Origin: Candidatus Neomarinimicrobiota bacterium
Lineage (GTDB): Bacteria > Fidelibacterota > Marinisomatia > Marinisomatales > S15-B10
Direction of reading: 5' to 3'
Length of the DNA: 64,000 nt
Assembly (NCBI GenBank): GCA_012964825.1
Contig: DTTI01000042.1
Coordinates: 27,531-91,530 of the forward strand
The notes under the pieces were generated by a model. The model was not told where the DNA came from. It made no database searches and saw only the letters and a list, made by a program, of their open reading frames with translations. The position numbers and the translations under genes are program-made. Positions 28,196-37,090 of this stretch are shown one piece after another; within the stretch, counting starts at the first letter, position 1; each line of letters begins with the position of its first letter.

Positions 28196-28771
28196 ATGAA
28201 AGGTGATAATCTGGAAAAAATTGAATCGATCATTTCGGATTTGCTGAAAGAGATAGGTGAAAATACCGAACGTGAAGGGCTTATAAAGACGCCGCACAGG
28301 GTAGCAAAATCGTGGGTCACATTTGCAAAAGGTTATAATCAGACAGCTGAAGAAATTGTGGGTGATGCTGTGTTCAATGAGAAATGTGATGAGATTATCA
28401 TAGTCAAAGACATCGATTTTTTCTCACTTTGCGAACACCATTTACTTCCATTCAAAGGGGTCGCCCATGTGGGCTATCTGCCCAAAGATAAGATTATAGG
28501 TTTGTCAAAAATTCCCCGGATCGTGGACGTCTATGCCCGAAGGCTTCAGGTTCAGGAAAGATTGACTCAGCAAGTGGCTGACGCACTGCAGAATGTATTG
28601 AGCCCCAAAGGTGTGGCAGTAGTTATTGAGGCTGAACATCTTTGCATGCAAATGAGAGGTGTGGAAAAGAAGGCTTCATTTATGATTACATCTGCTGTTC
28701 GCGGTGCCTTTCGCAAAAACAATAAGACTCGAGAAGAATTTCTTTCAATCATTGGAAAAGGAAGTACCTGA
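28196..28771 (+). CDS. folE: GTP cyclohydrolase I
   Basis: 191 aa; converts GTP to dihydroneopterin triphosphate, feeding folate and queuosine synthesis. Zinc and active-site motifs are [20 protein letters not shown] (as CEHHLLPF) and [13 protein letters not shown]. Third gene of the queD-transporter-folE unit. Its stop overlaps the nfo ATG by one base. Confidence 0.97.
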   Translation: MKGDNLEKIESIISDLLKEIGENTEREGLIKTPHRVAKSWVTFAKGYNQTAEEIVGDAVFNEKCDEIIIVKDIDFFSLCEHHLLPFKGVAHVGYLPKDKIIGLSKIPRIVDVYARRLQVQERLTQQVADALQNVLSPKGVAVVIEAEHLCMQMRGVEKKASFMITSAVRGAFRKNNKTREEFLSIIGKGST

Positions 28772-29634
28772 TGGGCCTACTGGGTGCACATGTGAGTGCG
28801 GCGGGAGGCGTTGAAAACGCACCAGCAAGAGGTACAGCCATTAATGCTGACGCTATTCAGATCTTTACCGCCAATCAGAACCAGTGGTTCCCCAAAGAAC
28901 CTGATGAAGAGAACTCAAAAAGGTACCAGCAGGCGATGGAGAAGGAGCGCCCGCAGATGACTGTTAGTCACGCGTCTTATCTATTAAACATGGGTTCTCC
29001 TGAAGAAAAAAAATTGAATATGTCACGGCAGGCGTTCCTCAGTGAGCTGAATCGATGCGATGCCTGCGGTGTTGAATATGTAGTCTTTCATCCCGGTTCT
29101 CACATGAAGACTGATGAAATGGAATGCCTTTCACGAATTGCAGAGAGCCTCAATTACTGTATGGGTAAAAGACCCGATGGAAAAGTGATTGTTCTAATCG
29201 AGAATACTGCTGGTCAAGGGACGAATGTTGGTTATAGGTTTGAACACCTCATCGAAATCATAGAAAATGTAGACCTGAAAGACCGTGTTGGCGTTTGCTT
29301 CGATACTCAGCACGGTTTTGCCTCTGGTTATGATATCAGGACTGAAGAAAGATGGAAAGAGACCTTTAAGGAATTCGATAAAACGGTGGGTTTGGAGTGG
29401 CTCAAAGTGTTCCATATTAATGATTCTAAGAAAGAGTTTGGTTCTCGAGTGGACCGGCACGAGAATATCGGGAAAGGGCTTCTTACCATGGAAACGTTTT
29501 GGTGTCTTGTTAACGATGAAAGGTTTTCAGCGTTACCCATGCTTTTGGAAACACCCGTTGAAGATCCTTCTGGCTATGCGGTGGAACTGGAACTTTTGCG
29601 AAAACTGGAAGGATCGAAGAAGCCGGCAAGGTAG
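28771..29634 (+). CDS. nfo: endonuclease IV (AP endonuclease)
   Basis: 287 aa trinuclear-zinc AP endonuclease with TIM-barrel fold. Signatures are LLGAHVSAAGGVENAP at the N-terminus, VVFHPGSH, LIENTAGQG, VCFDTQHGFASGYD and KVFHINDSKKEFGSRVDRHE. ATG 28771 overlaps the folE stop. The second base-excision repair enzyme in the neighbourhood of nth. Confidence 0.97.
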   Translation: MGLLGAHVSAAGGVENAPARGTAINADAIQIFTANQNQWFPKEPDEENSKRYQQAMEKERPQMTVSHASYLLNMGSPEEKKLNMSRQAFLSELNRCDACGVEYVVFHPGSHMKTDEMECLSRIAESLNYCMGKRPDGKVIVLIENTAGQGTNVGYRFEHLIEIIENVDLKDRVGVCFDTQHGFASGYDIRTEERWKETFKEFDKTVGLEWLKVFHINDSKKEFGSRVDRHENIGKGLLTMETFWCLVNDERFSALPMLLETPVEDPSGYAVELELLRKLEGSKKPAR

Positions 29635-29636
29635 TT

Positions 29637-31034
29637 ATGAGCAACAAGTTTGACATCGTGGTTGTGGGTGGCGGTCCCGGCGGCTATGTGGCCGCCATCC
29701 GGGCGGCGCAACTGGGTAAATCGGTGGCAGTGGTGGAAAAGGATGCCCTTGGTGGCATCTGTCTGAACTGGGGATGTATTCCAACAAAGTCCCTGCTTAA
29801 AGATTCAGAAGTGCTTTATTTAATAAAGAATGCCGACAAATACGGCATTAATGTTAACGGTTATTCTGTCAATTTCGGCACTTCCGTGAAACGAAGCCGG
29901 AGAGCTGCCAAGCGCCTTTCCAAAGGGGTCGAATATCTGCTCAAGAAAAACAAGGTTGAATTAATGATCGGGACAGCATCATTAAAGTCGGCCGCAGAAG
30001 TGGAAGTCGCAGGCGCCAAAGGCAAGAAGAAGACAGTTATTCGGAGCGATAATGTGATCATCGCTTCAGGGGCTCGCGATCTGGAGCTTCCGGGGCTTGA
30101 ACCAGACGGGAAACGTGTGATTTCATCCAAAAAGGCCATGGTTTTGGATGATATACCGAAAAGTATTATTATAATCGGTGGCGGTGCTATAGGTGTGGAA
30201 TTCGCCAGTTTTTTCAGAGAATACGGTACGGAGGTGCATCTGGTTGAAATGCTGCCTGACTTACTTCCGGTGGAAGATGCGGAAGTCTCCATCCTTTTAA
30301 AGAAGTCATTTGAGGAGCGTGGAATGTATGTTCATACCTCAACAAAAGTGGAGAAAATTAACCGCCTAAAGACGAAAGTGAAGGTACAGGTCACAAAAGA
30401 GAGTGGTAAGGAGGGGTTAGAGGCACAGCTGGCCCTGGTTGCCATTGGTGTTCAAGGAAATGTTGAAGGACTCGGGCTTGAAAAAGTTGGCGTTAATGTG
30501 GACGAGAGTTACATCCAAGTGAATGAAGTTTGCCAAACATCGGTACCTAACATCTATGCTGTCGGCGATGTAATCGGCCCACCGTGGCTTGCCCATGTGG
30601 CCTCGGCGGAGGGCCGCGTGGCGGCGGAGCATATTTGTGGCAAGCAACCTAAGCCTTTAGATTATGGAAACATCCCTGGTTGTACCTACTGCCGTCCCCA
30701 GGTAGCATCAGTGGGGATGACTGAAAAAGCAGCCACGGATACTGGGTACAGTTTAAGGATTGGCCGGTTTCCCATGAAGGCCAGCGGGAAAGCCTTGGCG
30801 GTGGGAGAGTCGGAAGGAATGGTTAAGGTTATATTTGATGAACAATACGGCGAGTTGCTGGGATGCCATATCATTGGTCCTGAAGCGACGGAACTTATTG
30901 CTGAAGCGGGAGCTGTGAGGACGTTAGAGACGACCTATGAAGAAATTCTCAATACAGTACATGCCCACCCCACGATCTCTGAATGTTTCATGGAAGCGGT
31001 GGCGGATGCCTATGATGAGGCCATTCATATCTGA
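29637..31034 (+). CDS. lpdA: dihydrolipoyl dehydrogenase (E3)
   Basis: 465 aa flavoprotein that reoxidises the lipoyl groups of the 2-oxoacid dehydrogenase complex. FAD motif VVVGGGPGGYVAAIRAAQLG, redox disulfide GGICLNWGCIPTKSLL, NAD motif IIIIGGGAIGVEFASFF, and the C-terminal active-site pair HAHPTISE. First gene of an E3-lipB-E1-E2-lipA cluster, with lipB only 2 bp downstream. Confidence 0.97.
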   Translation: MSNKFDIVVVGGGPGGYVAAIRAAQLGKSVAVVEKDALGGICLNWGCIPTKSLLKDSEVLYLIKNADKYGINVNGYSVNFGTSVKRSRRAAKRLSKGVEYLLKKNKVELMIGTASLKSAAEVEVAGAKGKKKTVIRSDNVIIASGARDLELPGLEPDGKRVISSKKAMVLDDIPKSIIIIGGGAIGVEFASFFREYGTEVHLVEMLPDLLPVEDAEVSILLKKSFEERGMYVHTSTKVEKINRLKTKVKVQVTKESGKEGLEAQLALVAIGVQGNVEGLGLEKVGVNVDESYIQVNEVCQTSVPNIYAVGDVIGPPWLAHVASAEGRVAAEHICGKQPKPLDYGNIPGCTYCRPQVASVGMTEKAATDTGYSLRIGRFPMKASGKALAVGESEGMVKVIFDEQYGELLGCHIIGPEATELIAEAGAVRTLETTYEEILNTVHAHPTISECFMEAVADAYDEAIHI

Positions 31035-31036
31035 GC

Positions 31037-31699
31037 ATGATAGACTTGAATGAAAAGACACTTGATGTAGTTCGCCTTGGTAGGCGGAAATATGATGAAG
31101 TGTGGGAGAAGCAAAAAGAACTGGTTAATCAGCGGCGTTTTGGTACAGTTTCTGACACTCTGATCCTGGTGGAGCACGATCCCGTTTACACTCTGGGGAA
31201 AAATTCTAATGAAAATCATCTGTTGCAAACAAGGGACAGGCATGTTCCCGTTTACCAAATTGAGCGGGGAGGAGACGTCACTTTTCACGGGCCGGGGCAG
31301 TTGGTGGGGTATCCCATCCTGGACCTCCACCACCACCACCTCAGCGTCAGCTGGTATATGCGAACGCTGGAAGAAATACTGATTCAGACTCTGGGACAGT
31401 TTGGTATTGAGGCCCGGTGCAGAGAGGGACTCACCGGTGTCTGGGTGAGAGAAGAGAAGATCGCAGCCTTGGGCGTTCGGCTTTCCAGATGGATTTCCAT
31501 GCACGGATTTGCACTGAACGTGAATACAGACCTCAAATTCTTCGACGGCATCATCCCTTGCGGGATTTTTGAATATGATGTCACATCCATGTCACAAATC
31601 CTTGGGGAAGAGGTGAGCTTAGTGGAAGTAGAAGAGACCCTCATTACAATTTTTCGTTTATTGTTCAGTTTTCAAGAATGTGAGGCGGCCCTTGCCTAG
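31037..31699 (+). CDS. lipB: octanoyltransferase LipB
   Basis: 220 aa enzyme that moves octanoate from ACP to lipoyl domains. Motifs are ERGGDVTFHGPGQLVGYP, the catalytic Lys in REEKIAALGVR and the catalytic Cys in IIPCGIFEYDVTSM. The 3' end overlaps the E1 start by 20 bp, which suggests translational coupling with the complex it modifies. Confidence 0.96.
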   Translation: MIDLNEKTLDVVRLGRRKYDEVWEKQKELVNQRRFGTVSDTLILVEHDPVYTLGKNSNENHLLQTRDRHVPVYQIERGGDVTFHGPGQLVGYPILDLHHHHLSVSWYMRTLEEILIQTLGQFGIEARCREGLTGVWVREEKIAALGVRLSRWISMHGFALNVNTDLKFFDGIIPCGIFEYDVTSMSQILGEEVSLVEVEETLITIFRLLFSFQECEAALA

Positions 31700-33698
31700 G
31701 CTACACGGATTTACCAAAAAGCGCCTCCTTGATGTTTACCATCTCATGGCTCAGTCTAGAAAATTAGATGAGAAGATGCTCATCCTTTTGAGGCAGGGCA
31801 AAAGCTTTTTCCACATCGGTGGATCCGGACATGAAGCGGCCCAGTTGGCAGCAGCTGAAGTGATGCGGCCTGCGGAAGACTGGGCCTATCCCTACTATCG
31901 TGATTTAGCACTCTGCCTCGGACTTGGAATGACCGGCAGGGAACAGTTCCTCAGCTCTCTGGCTCGGGATGAGGATCCCAATTCGGGTGGAAGGCAGATG
32001 CCTGCTCACTATTGCAAAAAAGACTTGAGGATTGTCAGTCAATCCAGCGCAACCGCCAGTCAGTTTCTCCAGGCTGTAGGTTGTGCCATGGCCGTTGTGC
32101 GAGAAGGGACCAAAGAGGTTGTTTATGTTTCGTCGGGGGAGGGATCCACCAGCGAGGGAGATTATCACGAAGCTCTGAACTGGGCGAGCCGGGAAAGGCT
32201 GCCTGTCATATTTCACATTGAGGATAACAAATATGCCATTTCTGTTCACGTCAGTGAGCAGACCGCCGGGTCGGTACACGACTTGGCTGCCGGTTATGAA
32301 CATCTGGCACGATTCCAGGTTGACGGTACAGATTTCTTCGAGTCTCACCTTGCTTTCCAAAAGGCGGCTGACCGGGCCAGAAAAGGGAAGGGTCCCAGCG
32401 TTGTTGTGAGTGATGTGGTGCGACTACTTTCCCACTCATCCTCAGATGACCAGCGGAAATACAGAAGCAAAAAGGAGCTGGAAGCTGATAGGAAGCGCGA
32501 CCCCATTCTCCGTCTCCGCAAAGAGTGCATTGAAGTTGGTATTGCTACAGAAAAAGATTTCGACAAGATTGATGCAGAGATAGCGGCACAGGTGGACGCT
32601 GATGCCGAGTGGGCTGAAAGCCGTCCGCACCCGGCTCCGGAGACCGCCACGGATCACGTTTACAGCAACAATACGCTGCCTGAGTCAGGTGAGAAAAAGA
32701 GTATTTCGGAAAAGATTGTAATGGTGGATGCCATCAACCACGCCCTCCACGAAGAGATGGCCAACAATGATAAAATGGTCATCTACGGGGAAGATATTGC
32801 TGATGACAAGGGGGGCGTCTTTACTGCCACGAAAGGGCTTACGAAAAAGTTTGGTAAGCAACGTGTCTTCAATTCACCGCTAGCTGAATCCTCCATTGTG
32901 GGTACCGCCATTGGTATGGCTTGTGCCGGATGGAAGCCGGTGGTGGAGATTCAGTTCTGTGATTACATCTGGTACGCCATGATGCAGATCCGGAACGAAC
33001 TGGCCTCCATCCGTTATCGTTCCAACAATACGTGGAGCTGCCCGGCGGTCATTCGTGTTCCCGTGGGTGGCTACATCCATGGCGGTCTCTGTCACAGCCA
33101 GTCTATTGATGGGTTTTTTCTTCACATGCCGGGTGTTCGCCTGGCGTACCCCTCTAACGCGGAAGATGCGAAAGGTCTCTTGAAGATGGCGTGCCGGATG
33201 GACGATCCGGTCATTTTTATGGAGCATAAGGGGCTGTACCGCTACGCCCCGGCCACAACGCCTGAACCTGATAAGAATTATCTGCTCCCGTTCGGCCAGG
33301 CTCGTGTTGTGCAGGAGGGAAATGATTTAACCATCGTCACCTTAGGGATGATGGTTTATAAGAGTCTTGAGGCGGCGAAAACAGTGGCTTCCACCGTTGG
33401 TGCTTCGGTAGAAATCATTGATCTTCGTACTCTGAATCCCATGGACATGGAGACAGTCCGGGCGTCCATCGAAAAGACCAACAAAGTGATGGTTGTTCAT
33501 GAAGATAACCTAACAAACGGCCCTGGCGCCGAGATTTCGGCCATTATTGCCGACGAATTTTTTGAACTATTGGATGGTCCGGTCCGCCGGGTGGCATCGA
33601 AGGACAGTCATATTGGGTTCAGCCCAATGTTGGAGGATGCCATTTTACCGCAAACCGAAGAGATTGTGCAGGTCGCGGAGGAGTTACTGGAATACTAA
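31680..33698 (+). CDS. 2-oxoacid dehydrogenase E1, fused alpha and beta subunits
   Basis: 672 aa thiamine-diphosphate enzyme that decarboxylates a 2-oxoacid and acylates E2. Residues 1-330 are the alpha part with the ThDP motif from SGEGSTSEGDYHEALNW to HIEDNKYAIS. Residues 345-672 are the beta part, with VIYGEDIADDKGGVF, FNSPLAESSIVGTAIGMA and RVPVGGYIHGGLCHSQS. Sequence resembles 2-oxoisovalerate/pyruvate-type E1. Substrate is not decided; ilvE is 30 kb away, but lipoate genes are adjacent. GTG start at 31680 inside lipB; no better start exists without losing the conserved N-terminal helix. Confidence 0.93.
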   Translation: MRRPLPRLHGFTKKRLLDVYHLMAQSRKLDEKMLILLRQGKSFFHIGGSGHEAAQLAAAEVMRPAEDWAYPYYRDLALCLGLGMTGREQFLSSLARDEDPNSGGRQMPAHYCKKDLRIVSQSSATASQFLQAVGCAMAVVREGTKEVVYVSSGEGSTSEGDYHEALNWASRERLPVIFHIEDNKYAISVHVSEQTAGSVHDLAAGYEHLARFQVDGTDFFESHLAFQKAADRARKGKGPSVVVSDVVRLLSHSSSDDQRKYRSKKELEADRKRDPILRLRKECIEVGIATEKDFDKIDAEIAAQVDADAEWAESRPHPAPETATDHVYSNNTLPESGEKKSISEKIVMVDAINHALHEEMANNDKMVIYGEDIADDKGGVFTATKGLTKKFGKQRVFNSPLAESSIVGTAIGMACAGWKPVVEIQFCDYIWYAMMQIRNELASIRYRSNNTWSCPAVIRVPVGGYIHGGLCHSQSIDGFFLHMPGVRLAYPSNAEDAKGLLKMACRMDDPVIFMEHKGLYRYAPATTPEPDKNYLLPFGQARVVQEGNDLTIVTLGMMVYKSLEAAKTVASTVGASVEIIDLRTLNPMDMETVRASIEKTNKVMVVHEDNLTNGPGAEISAIIADEFFELLDGPVRRVASKDSHIGFSPMLEDAILPQTEEIVQVAEELLEY

Positions 33699-33713
33699 AC
33701 ATAAGAGCGAGTT

Positions 33714-34994
33714 ATGCTAGTTGATGTCATAATGCCAAAGCTCGGTGAGTCCATCACCGAAGGGACCATTATTCAGTGGCGAAAAAATGTGGGTGATACC
33801 ATCGAAAAGGATGAGATACTTCTTGAAATCGGTACCGACAAGGTCGATTCAGAAATTCCCTCACCTGCGGTTGGAATTATTAAAGAGATACTTGCCCAGC
33901 CCAATGATATTCTCCCCGTTAATGAAGTAATAGCACGGATCGAAACGGACGGCAACGGATCGGCAGAATCTGCCATGGCTGAAGAAGTACCAAAAGTTGA
34001 AGAGGTGCCTACTATTGAGACGCCGTCTGTTTCTTCCGATCCACCTGCCCCTCCACCGCCCGTTGCAGTTAACGGTAGTAAGAGGACTTTCTACACACCT
34101 CTTGTGCGGGCTATCGCCCGCCGGGAGGGCGTTTCCGATTCAGAGCTTACCTCAATCTCTGGTACAGGCAGGGGCGGTCGGGTAACGAAGGGAGATATAA
34201 TGGTCTATCTGCAGGCGCGGACTGCATCGCCACCTGTCCCGGGGCCACTTCCTCCGGCCGCTCCCACCCCACCCCCTGCTGTGATTATGGATGACCGGGT
34301 GGAGGAGATGGATCGCATGCGCCAGATAATCGCAGAACATATGCGGCACAGCATTGACACTTCCGCTCATGCCTACATTGTTTCTGACTGTGATGTGACA
34401 AACATTGTTGAGTACGTCAAAAGTAGACAGGATGCTTTTCTCGCCAGAGAGGGCTTTAAGCTCACCTATACACCCTTTATTGTATTAGCGGTGGTGAAGG
34501 CCATTCAAACTCTTCCCAAAGTCAACGCTTCTTTGGACGGGACGAATGTTGTCTTTAAGAAAAACATCAACATCGGTATGGCGGTGGCCATGGAAAAGGG
34601 ACTCATAGTTCCGGTGATCCCGAATTGCGAGGAGCTGAATTTCCTCGGCCTTTGCCGAAAGGTGAACGATCTTGCTATCCGGGGACGGGCCAACAAAATT
34701 ACGCCTGACGAACTTCAGGGGTCCACATTCACCGTTTCCAATTTTGGAGTTTTCGGCAATGTCTTTGGCATGCCCATTATTAATCAGCCGAACTCTGCCA
34801 TTTTGGGTGTAGGTGCTATAAAGAAACAACCTGTGGTGAGGGAAACTGCAGTCGGAGACGCCATTGTGATCCGCTCAATCTGCTACCTTTCTCTCGGGAT
34901 CGATCACCGGCTCCTGGACGGCGCTGACGGCGGCCGGTTTCTCCAAACTTTAGTGGACGGATTGGAATTTATGGACACTTCCGTACTTTTATAG
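33714..34994 (+). CDS. 2-oxoacid dehydrogenase E2 (dihydrolipoyl acyltransferase)
   Basis: 426 aa core of the complex. One lipoyl domain (1-77) with the lipoylated Lys in EIGTDKVDSEIPSPAVG, a Pro/Val-rich linker, a peripheral subunit-binding domain (TPLVRAIARREGVS to GRVTKGDIMVYL), a second linker, and the catalytic domain (about 195-426) ending in the His-Asp motif GIDHRLLDGADGG. The gene is full length and intact. Its last 409 bases are exactly repeated downstream as part of a 469-bp tandem duplication. Confidence 0.96.
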   Translation: MLVDVIMPKLGESITEGTIIQWRKNVGDTIEKDEILLEIGTDKVDSEIPSPAVGIIKEILAQPNDILPVNEVIARIETDGNGSAESAMAEEVPKVEEVPTIETPSVSSDPPAPPPPVAVNGSKRTFYTPLVRAIARREGVSDSELTSISGTGRGGRVTKGDIMVYLQARTASPPVPGPLPPAAPTPPPAVIMDDRVEEMDRMRQIIAEHMRHSIDTSAHAYIVSDCDVTNIVEYVKSRQDAFLAREGFKLTYTPFIVLAVVKAIQTLPKVNASLDGTNVVFKKNINIGMAVAMEKGLIVPVIPNCEELNFLGLCRKVNDLAIRGRANKITPDELQGSTFTVSNFGVFGNVFGMPIINQPNSAILGVGAIKKQPVVRETAVGDAIVIRSICYLSLGIDHRLLDGADGGRFLQTLVDGLEFMDTSVLL

Positions 34995-35054
34995 GGACTG
35001 ATGTCAAATTTTATCACCCAACCAAAGTCCATTGCCAACAGCCGAAAACCGTAC
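34586..35054 (+). repeat. tandem duplication, unit 1 (469 bp)
   Basis: First copy of a direct repeat. It begins inside E2 at GGCCATGGAAAAGGG, covers the rest of the E2 catalytic domain with its stop, the intergenic spacer, and the first 18 codons of lipA, and ends at CCGAAAACCGTAC. By eye it is identical to 35055-35523 over the whole unit. The bases outside the two ends do not match each other, so no microhomology is seen at the junction. Confidence 0.95.
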
Positions 35055-35177
35055 GGCCATGGAAAAGGGACTCATAGTTCCGGTGATCCCGAATTGCGAG
35101 GAGCTGAATTTCCTCGGCCTTTGCCGAAAGGTGAACGATCTTGCTATCCGGGGACGGGCCAACAAAATTACGCCTGA
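35001..35177 (+). pseudogene. lipA 5' fragment fused out of frame to duplicated E2 sequence
   Basis: ATG 35001 starts the first copy of lipA with its native upstream region. After 18 codons (ending RKPY) it crosses the duplication junction at 35054/35055 and runs in a wrong frame through E2 sequence to TGA at 35175, giving a 58-aa chimeric peptide with no function to be expected. The radical-SAM cysteines are not included. Confidence 0.85.
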
Positions 35178-35463
35178 CGAACTTCAGGGGTCCACATTCA
35201 CCGTTTCCAATTTTGGAGTTTTCGGCAATGTCTTTGGCATGCCCATTATTAATCAGCCGAACTCTGCCATTTTGGGTGTAGGTGCTATAAAGAAACAACC
35301 TGTGGTGAGGGAAACTGCAGTCGGAGACGCCATTGTGATCCGCTCAATCTGCTACCTTTCTCTCGGGATCGATCACCGGCTCCTGGACGGCGCTGACGGC
35401 GGCCGGTTTCTCCAAACTTTAGTGGACGGATTGGAATTTATGGACACTTCCGTACTTTTATAG
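35032..35463 (+). pseudogene. duplicated C-terminal fragment of E2 acyltransferase
   Basis: Open frame of 143 codons containing the last 135 codons of the E2 catalytic domain, including GIDHRLLDGADGG. The lipoyl and subunit-binding domains and the first part of the catalytic domain are absent. The possible starts are a TTG at 35032 (inside lipA sequence) and ATG 35059 (MEKGLIVPVI). There is no independent ribosome-binding site of quality. Probably untranslated or a truncated, inactive chain; listed as a fragment, not as a gene. Confidence 0.85.
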
Positions 35464-35523
35464 GGACTGATGTCAAATTTTATCACCCAACCAAAGTCCA
35501 TTGCCAACAGCCGAAAACCGTAC
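35055..35523 (+). repeat. tandem duplication, unit 2 (469 bp)
   Basis: Second, apparently identical copy, directly abutting unit 1. It restores a complete lipA at its right end and leaves the complete E2 at the left, so the duplication breaks no gene but adds one partial E2 and one partial lipA in between. Perfect identity means that it is recent, kept identical by conversion, or an assembly error. Confidence 0.95.
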
Positions 35524-36369
35524 TGGTTGAAGACGCAGGTCAGAACGGGTGAGAATTTCAAGGAGTTGAAGCAGATGGTGAAACAGGGCAACCTCAACAC
35601 CGTTTGTGAAGAGGCGCTCTGTCCCAATATTTACGAATGCTGGGAGCGTCGTTCAGCCACACTAATGATCTTGGGTGACGTCTGTACTCGTTCCTGCGGT
35701 TTTTGCAGCGTCATCACCGGTAAGCCGATCTGGGATGATCCGGATGAACCACGCCGCACCGCCTTGGCTGTTAAACAGATGGGGTTGAAACACTGTGTCG
35801 TCACATCCGTCAATCGGGACGAACTACCGGATAGCGGTGCCGCTATCTGGGCCGAGACCATCAGATTGATCCGCCGCGTCAATCCCCATTGCAGTGTGGA
35901 AGTGCTGATTCCTGATATGCGCAATGAGGACTGGCCACTCCAGACTGTTTTTGAGGCGAGGCCTACAATCCTTGGGCACAATATGGAGACGGTACCGCGG
36001 ATGTACAGTATCGTAAGACCGCAGGCAAAATATGAATGGTCACTGTCCGTCTTGAAGAAATCAAAAGGGTTTGGTCTCAGAACCAAGACGGCGATCATGC
36101 TGGGCCTCGGTGAACAAGCTGAGGAAATCTTTGCCCTTATGGAAGATATTGCTCAGACGGGTTGTGATATTCTGGCGATTGGGCAATACCTTCAGCCCAC
36201 AAAAGAGCATCATCCTGTGGAACGCTACGTTCATCCTGATGAATTTGATGTTTACAGAAAAACGGGTCTGGAGATGGGCTTCAGCTGGGTGGAGGCGGGT
36301 CCCCTCGTTAGAAGCTCATATCATGCCGATGAACAGGCTACCATGAGTACCATAACCACCCGTGTCTGA
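35470..36369 (+). CDS. lipA: lipoyl synthase LipA
   Basis: 299 aa radical-SAM enzyme that inserts two sulfurs into octanoyl groups. The auxiliary-cluster cysteines are in CEEALCPNIYEC (CX4CX5C), the radical-SAM cysteines in CTRSCGFC (CX3CX2C), and the C-terminal serine ligand region is VRSSYHADEQ. The start region is supplied by the second copy of the tandem duplication and is therefore intact. Completes the lipoate/2-oxoacid dehydrogenase cluster. Confidence 0.97.
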   Translation: MSNFITQPKSIANSRKPYWLKTQVRTGENFKELKQMVKQGNLNTVCEEALCPNIYECWERRSATLMILGDVCTRSCGFCSVITGKPIWDDPDEPRRTALAVKQMGLKHCVVTSVNRDELPDSGAAIWAETIRLIRRVNPHCSVEVLIPDMRNEDWPLQTVFEARPTILGHNMETVPRMYSIVRPQAKYEWSLSVLKKSKGFGLRTKTAIMLGLGEQAEEIFALMEDIAQTGCDILAIGQYLQPTKEHHPVERYVHPDEFDVYRKTGLEMGFSWVEAGPLVRSSYHADEQATMSTITTRV

Positions 36370-36982
36370 ACAGAAGCTTTTTACATACGGTATCATTCTT
36401 GCCGGGGGGATCGCCATGGCCTGGTTGATCAATTCCCTCTCGGCACCTTCCCCATCTTTGGCACCACAACCGGCACCGGCCCAACCGGTTTCCGCAATGG
36501 CCAGTTCGAGAGTGCGGATTGGTGAGTTGACGGCAAGGGTTAATGAAGGGTGGATCCGGGAAGCGCCATCTTCCTCCATGCGGTTGACACAGTTTCGACT
36601 TCCTTCCATTGAGGGAGTCGTTGATGATGCAGAACTGGCGGTCTTTTCAAGCATCGGGGGAAGTATTCAGGATAACCTCAGCCGCTGGTTCGGTCAATTC
36701 AGCCAGCCCGACGGCTCTGACTCTCAGGAGAAGGCCCGGGTACAGGAATTTTCCGTTGACGGTATGTCCGCGACCATCGCTGACCTTACTGGGACATTCA
36801 CGGGAGGTGGCATGCCCATGTCTCAACCGGTGGAGAAAAAAAACTATCGCCTTTTGGCGGCTATTGTGGTGGGAGTGTCCGATGTTTACTATTTTAAACT
36901 GGTGGGTCCAGAAAAGACAGTGGAACGGTGGGCCACCAGTTTCGGCGAGTTCATCGGGAATCTTCGTGCTCTAACTCAATAA
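36362..36982 (+). CDS. exported/membrane-anchored protein of unknown function
   Basis: 206 aa. GTG start at 36362 overlaps the end of lipA by 8 bp. N-terminal hydrophobic segment (about 8-26), then a Pro/Ala-rich linker and a globular part with GWIREAPSSSMRLTQFRLP, DAELAVFSSIGGSIQDNLSRW and YYFKLVGPEKTVERW. I have a faint memory of similar exported proteins in other environmental bacteria, but no named function. Not obviously related to lipoate metabolism. Confidence 0.75.
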   Translation: MSEQKLFTYGIILAGGIAMAWLINSLSAPSPSLAPQPAPAQPVSAMASSRVRIGELTARVNEGWIREAPSSSMRLTQFRLPSIEGVVDDAELAVFSSIGGSIQDNLSRWFGQFSQPDGSDSQEKARVQEFSVDGMSATIADLTGTFTGGGMPMSQPVEKKNYRLLAAIVVGVSDVYYFKLVGPEKTVERWATSFGEFIGNLRALTQ

Positions 36983-37032
36983 AACAGACATTTTGGCATT
37001 ATTTTCTGACAAATGTTGCTATTGAGTGGTCG

Positions 37033-37048
37033 TGGCACACTCTTTGCT
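37033..37048 (+). promoter_or_regulatory. sigma-54 (-24/-12) promoter of lon
   Basis: TGGCAC at 37033-37038, five bases, then TTGCT at 37044-37048. The GG and GC dinucleotides are exactly 12 bases apart, as in the consensus TGGCACG-N4-TTGCA. The transcription start would fall near 37059, about 32 bases before the lon ATG at 37091. No other site of this quality was noticed elsewhere in the window. Activator sites were not identified with confidence. Confidence 0.72.
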
Positions 37049-37090
37049 CTCCCTTTTTATGTCCGTAAATTGTAATGAAAGGAATGTGCC

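Noticed and set aside
35032..35463. A second functional E2 acyltransferase gene
   Set aside because: It contains only the last third of the protein as an exact copy, lacks lipoyl and binding domains, and has no proper start signal. It is a product of the tandem duplication.
36994..37012. A second sigma-54 site (TTTGGCATTATTTTCTGAC)
   Set aside because: Only the -24-like half is present; there is no GC at the required distance.
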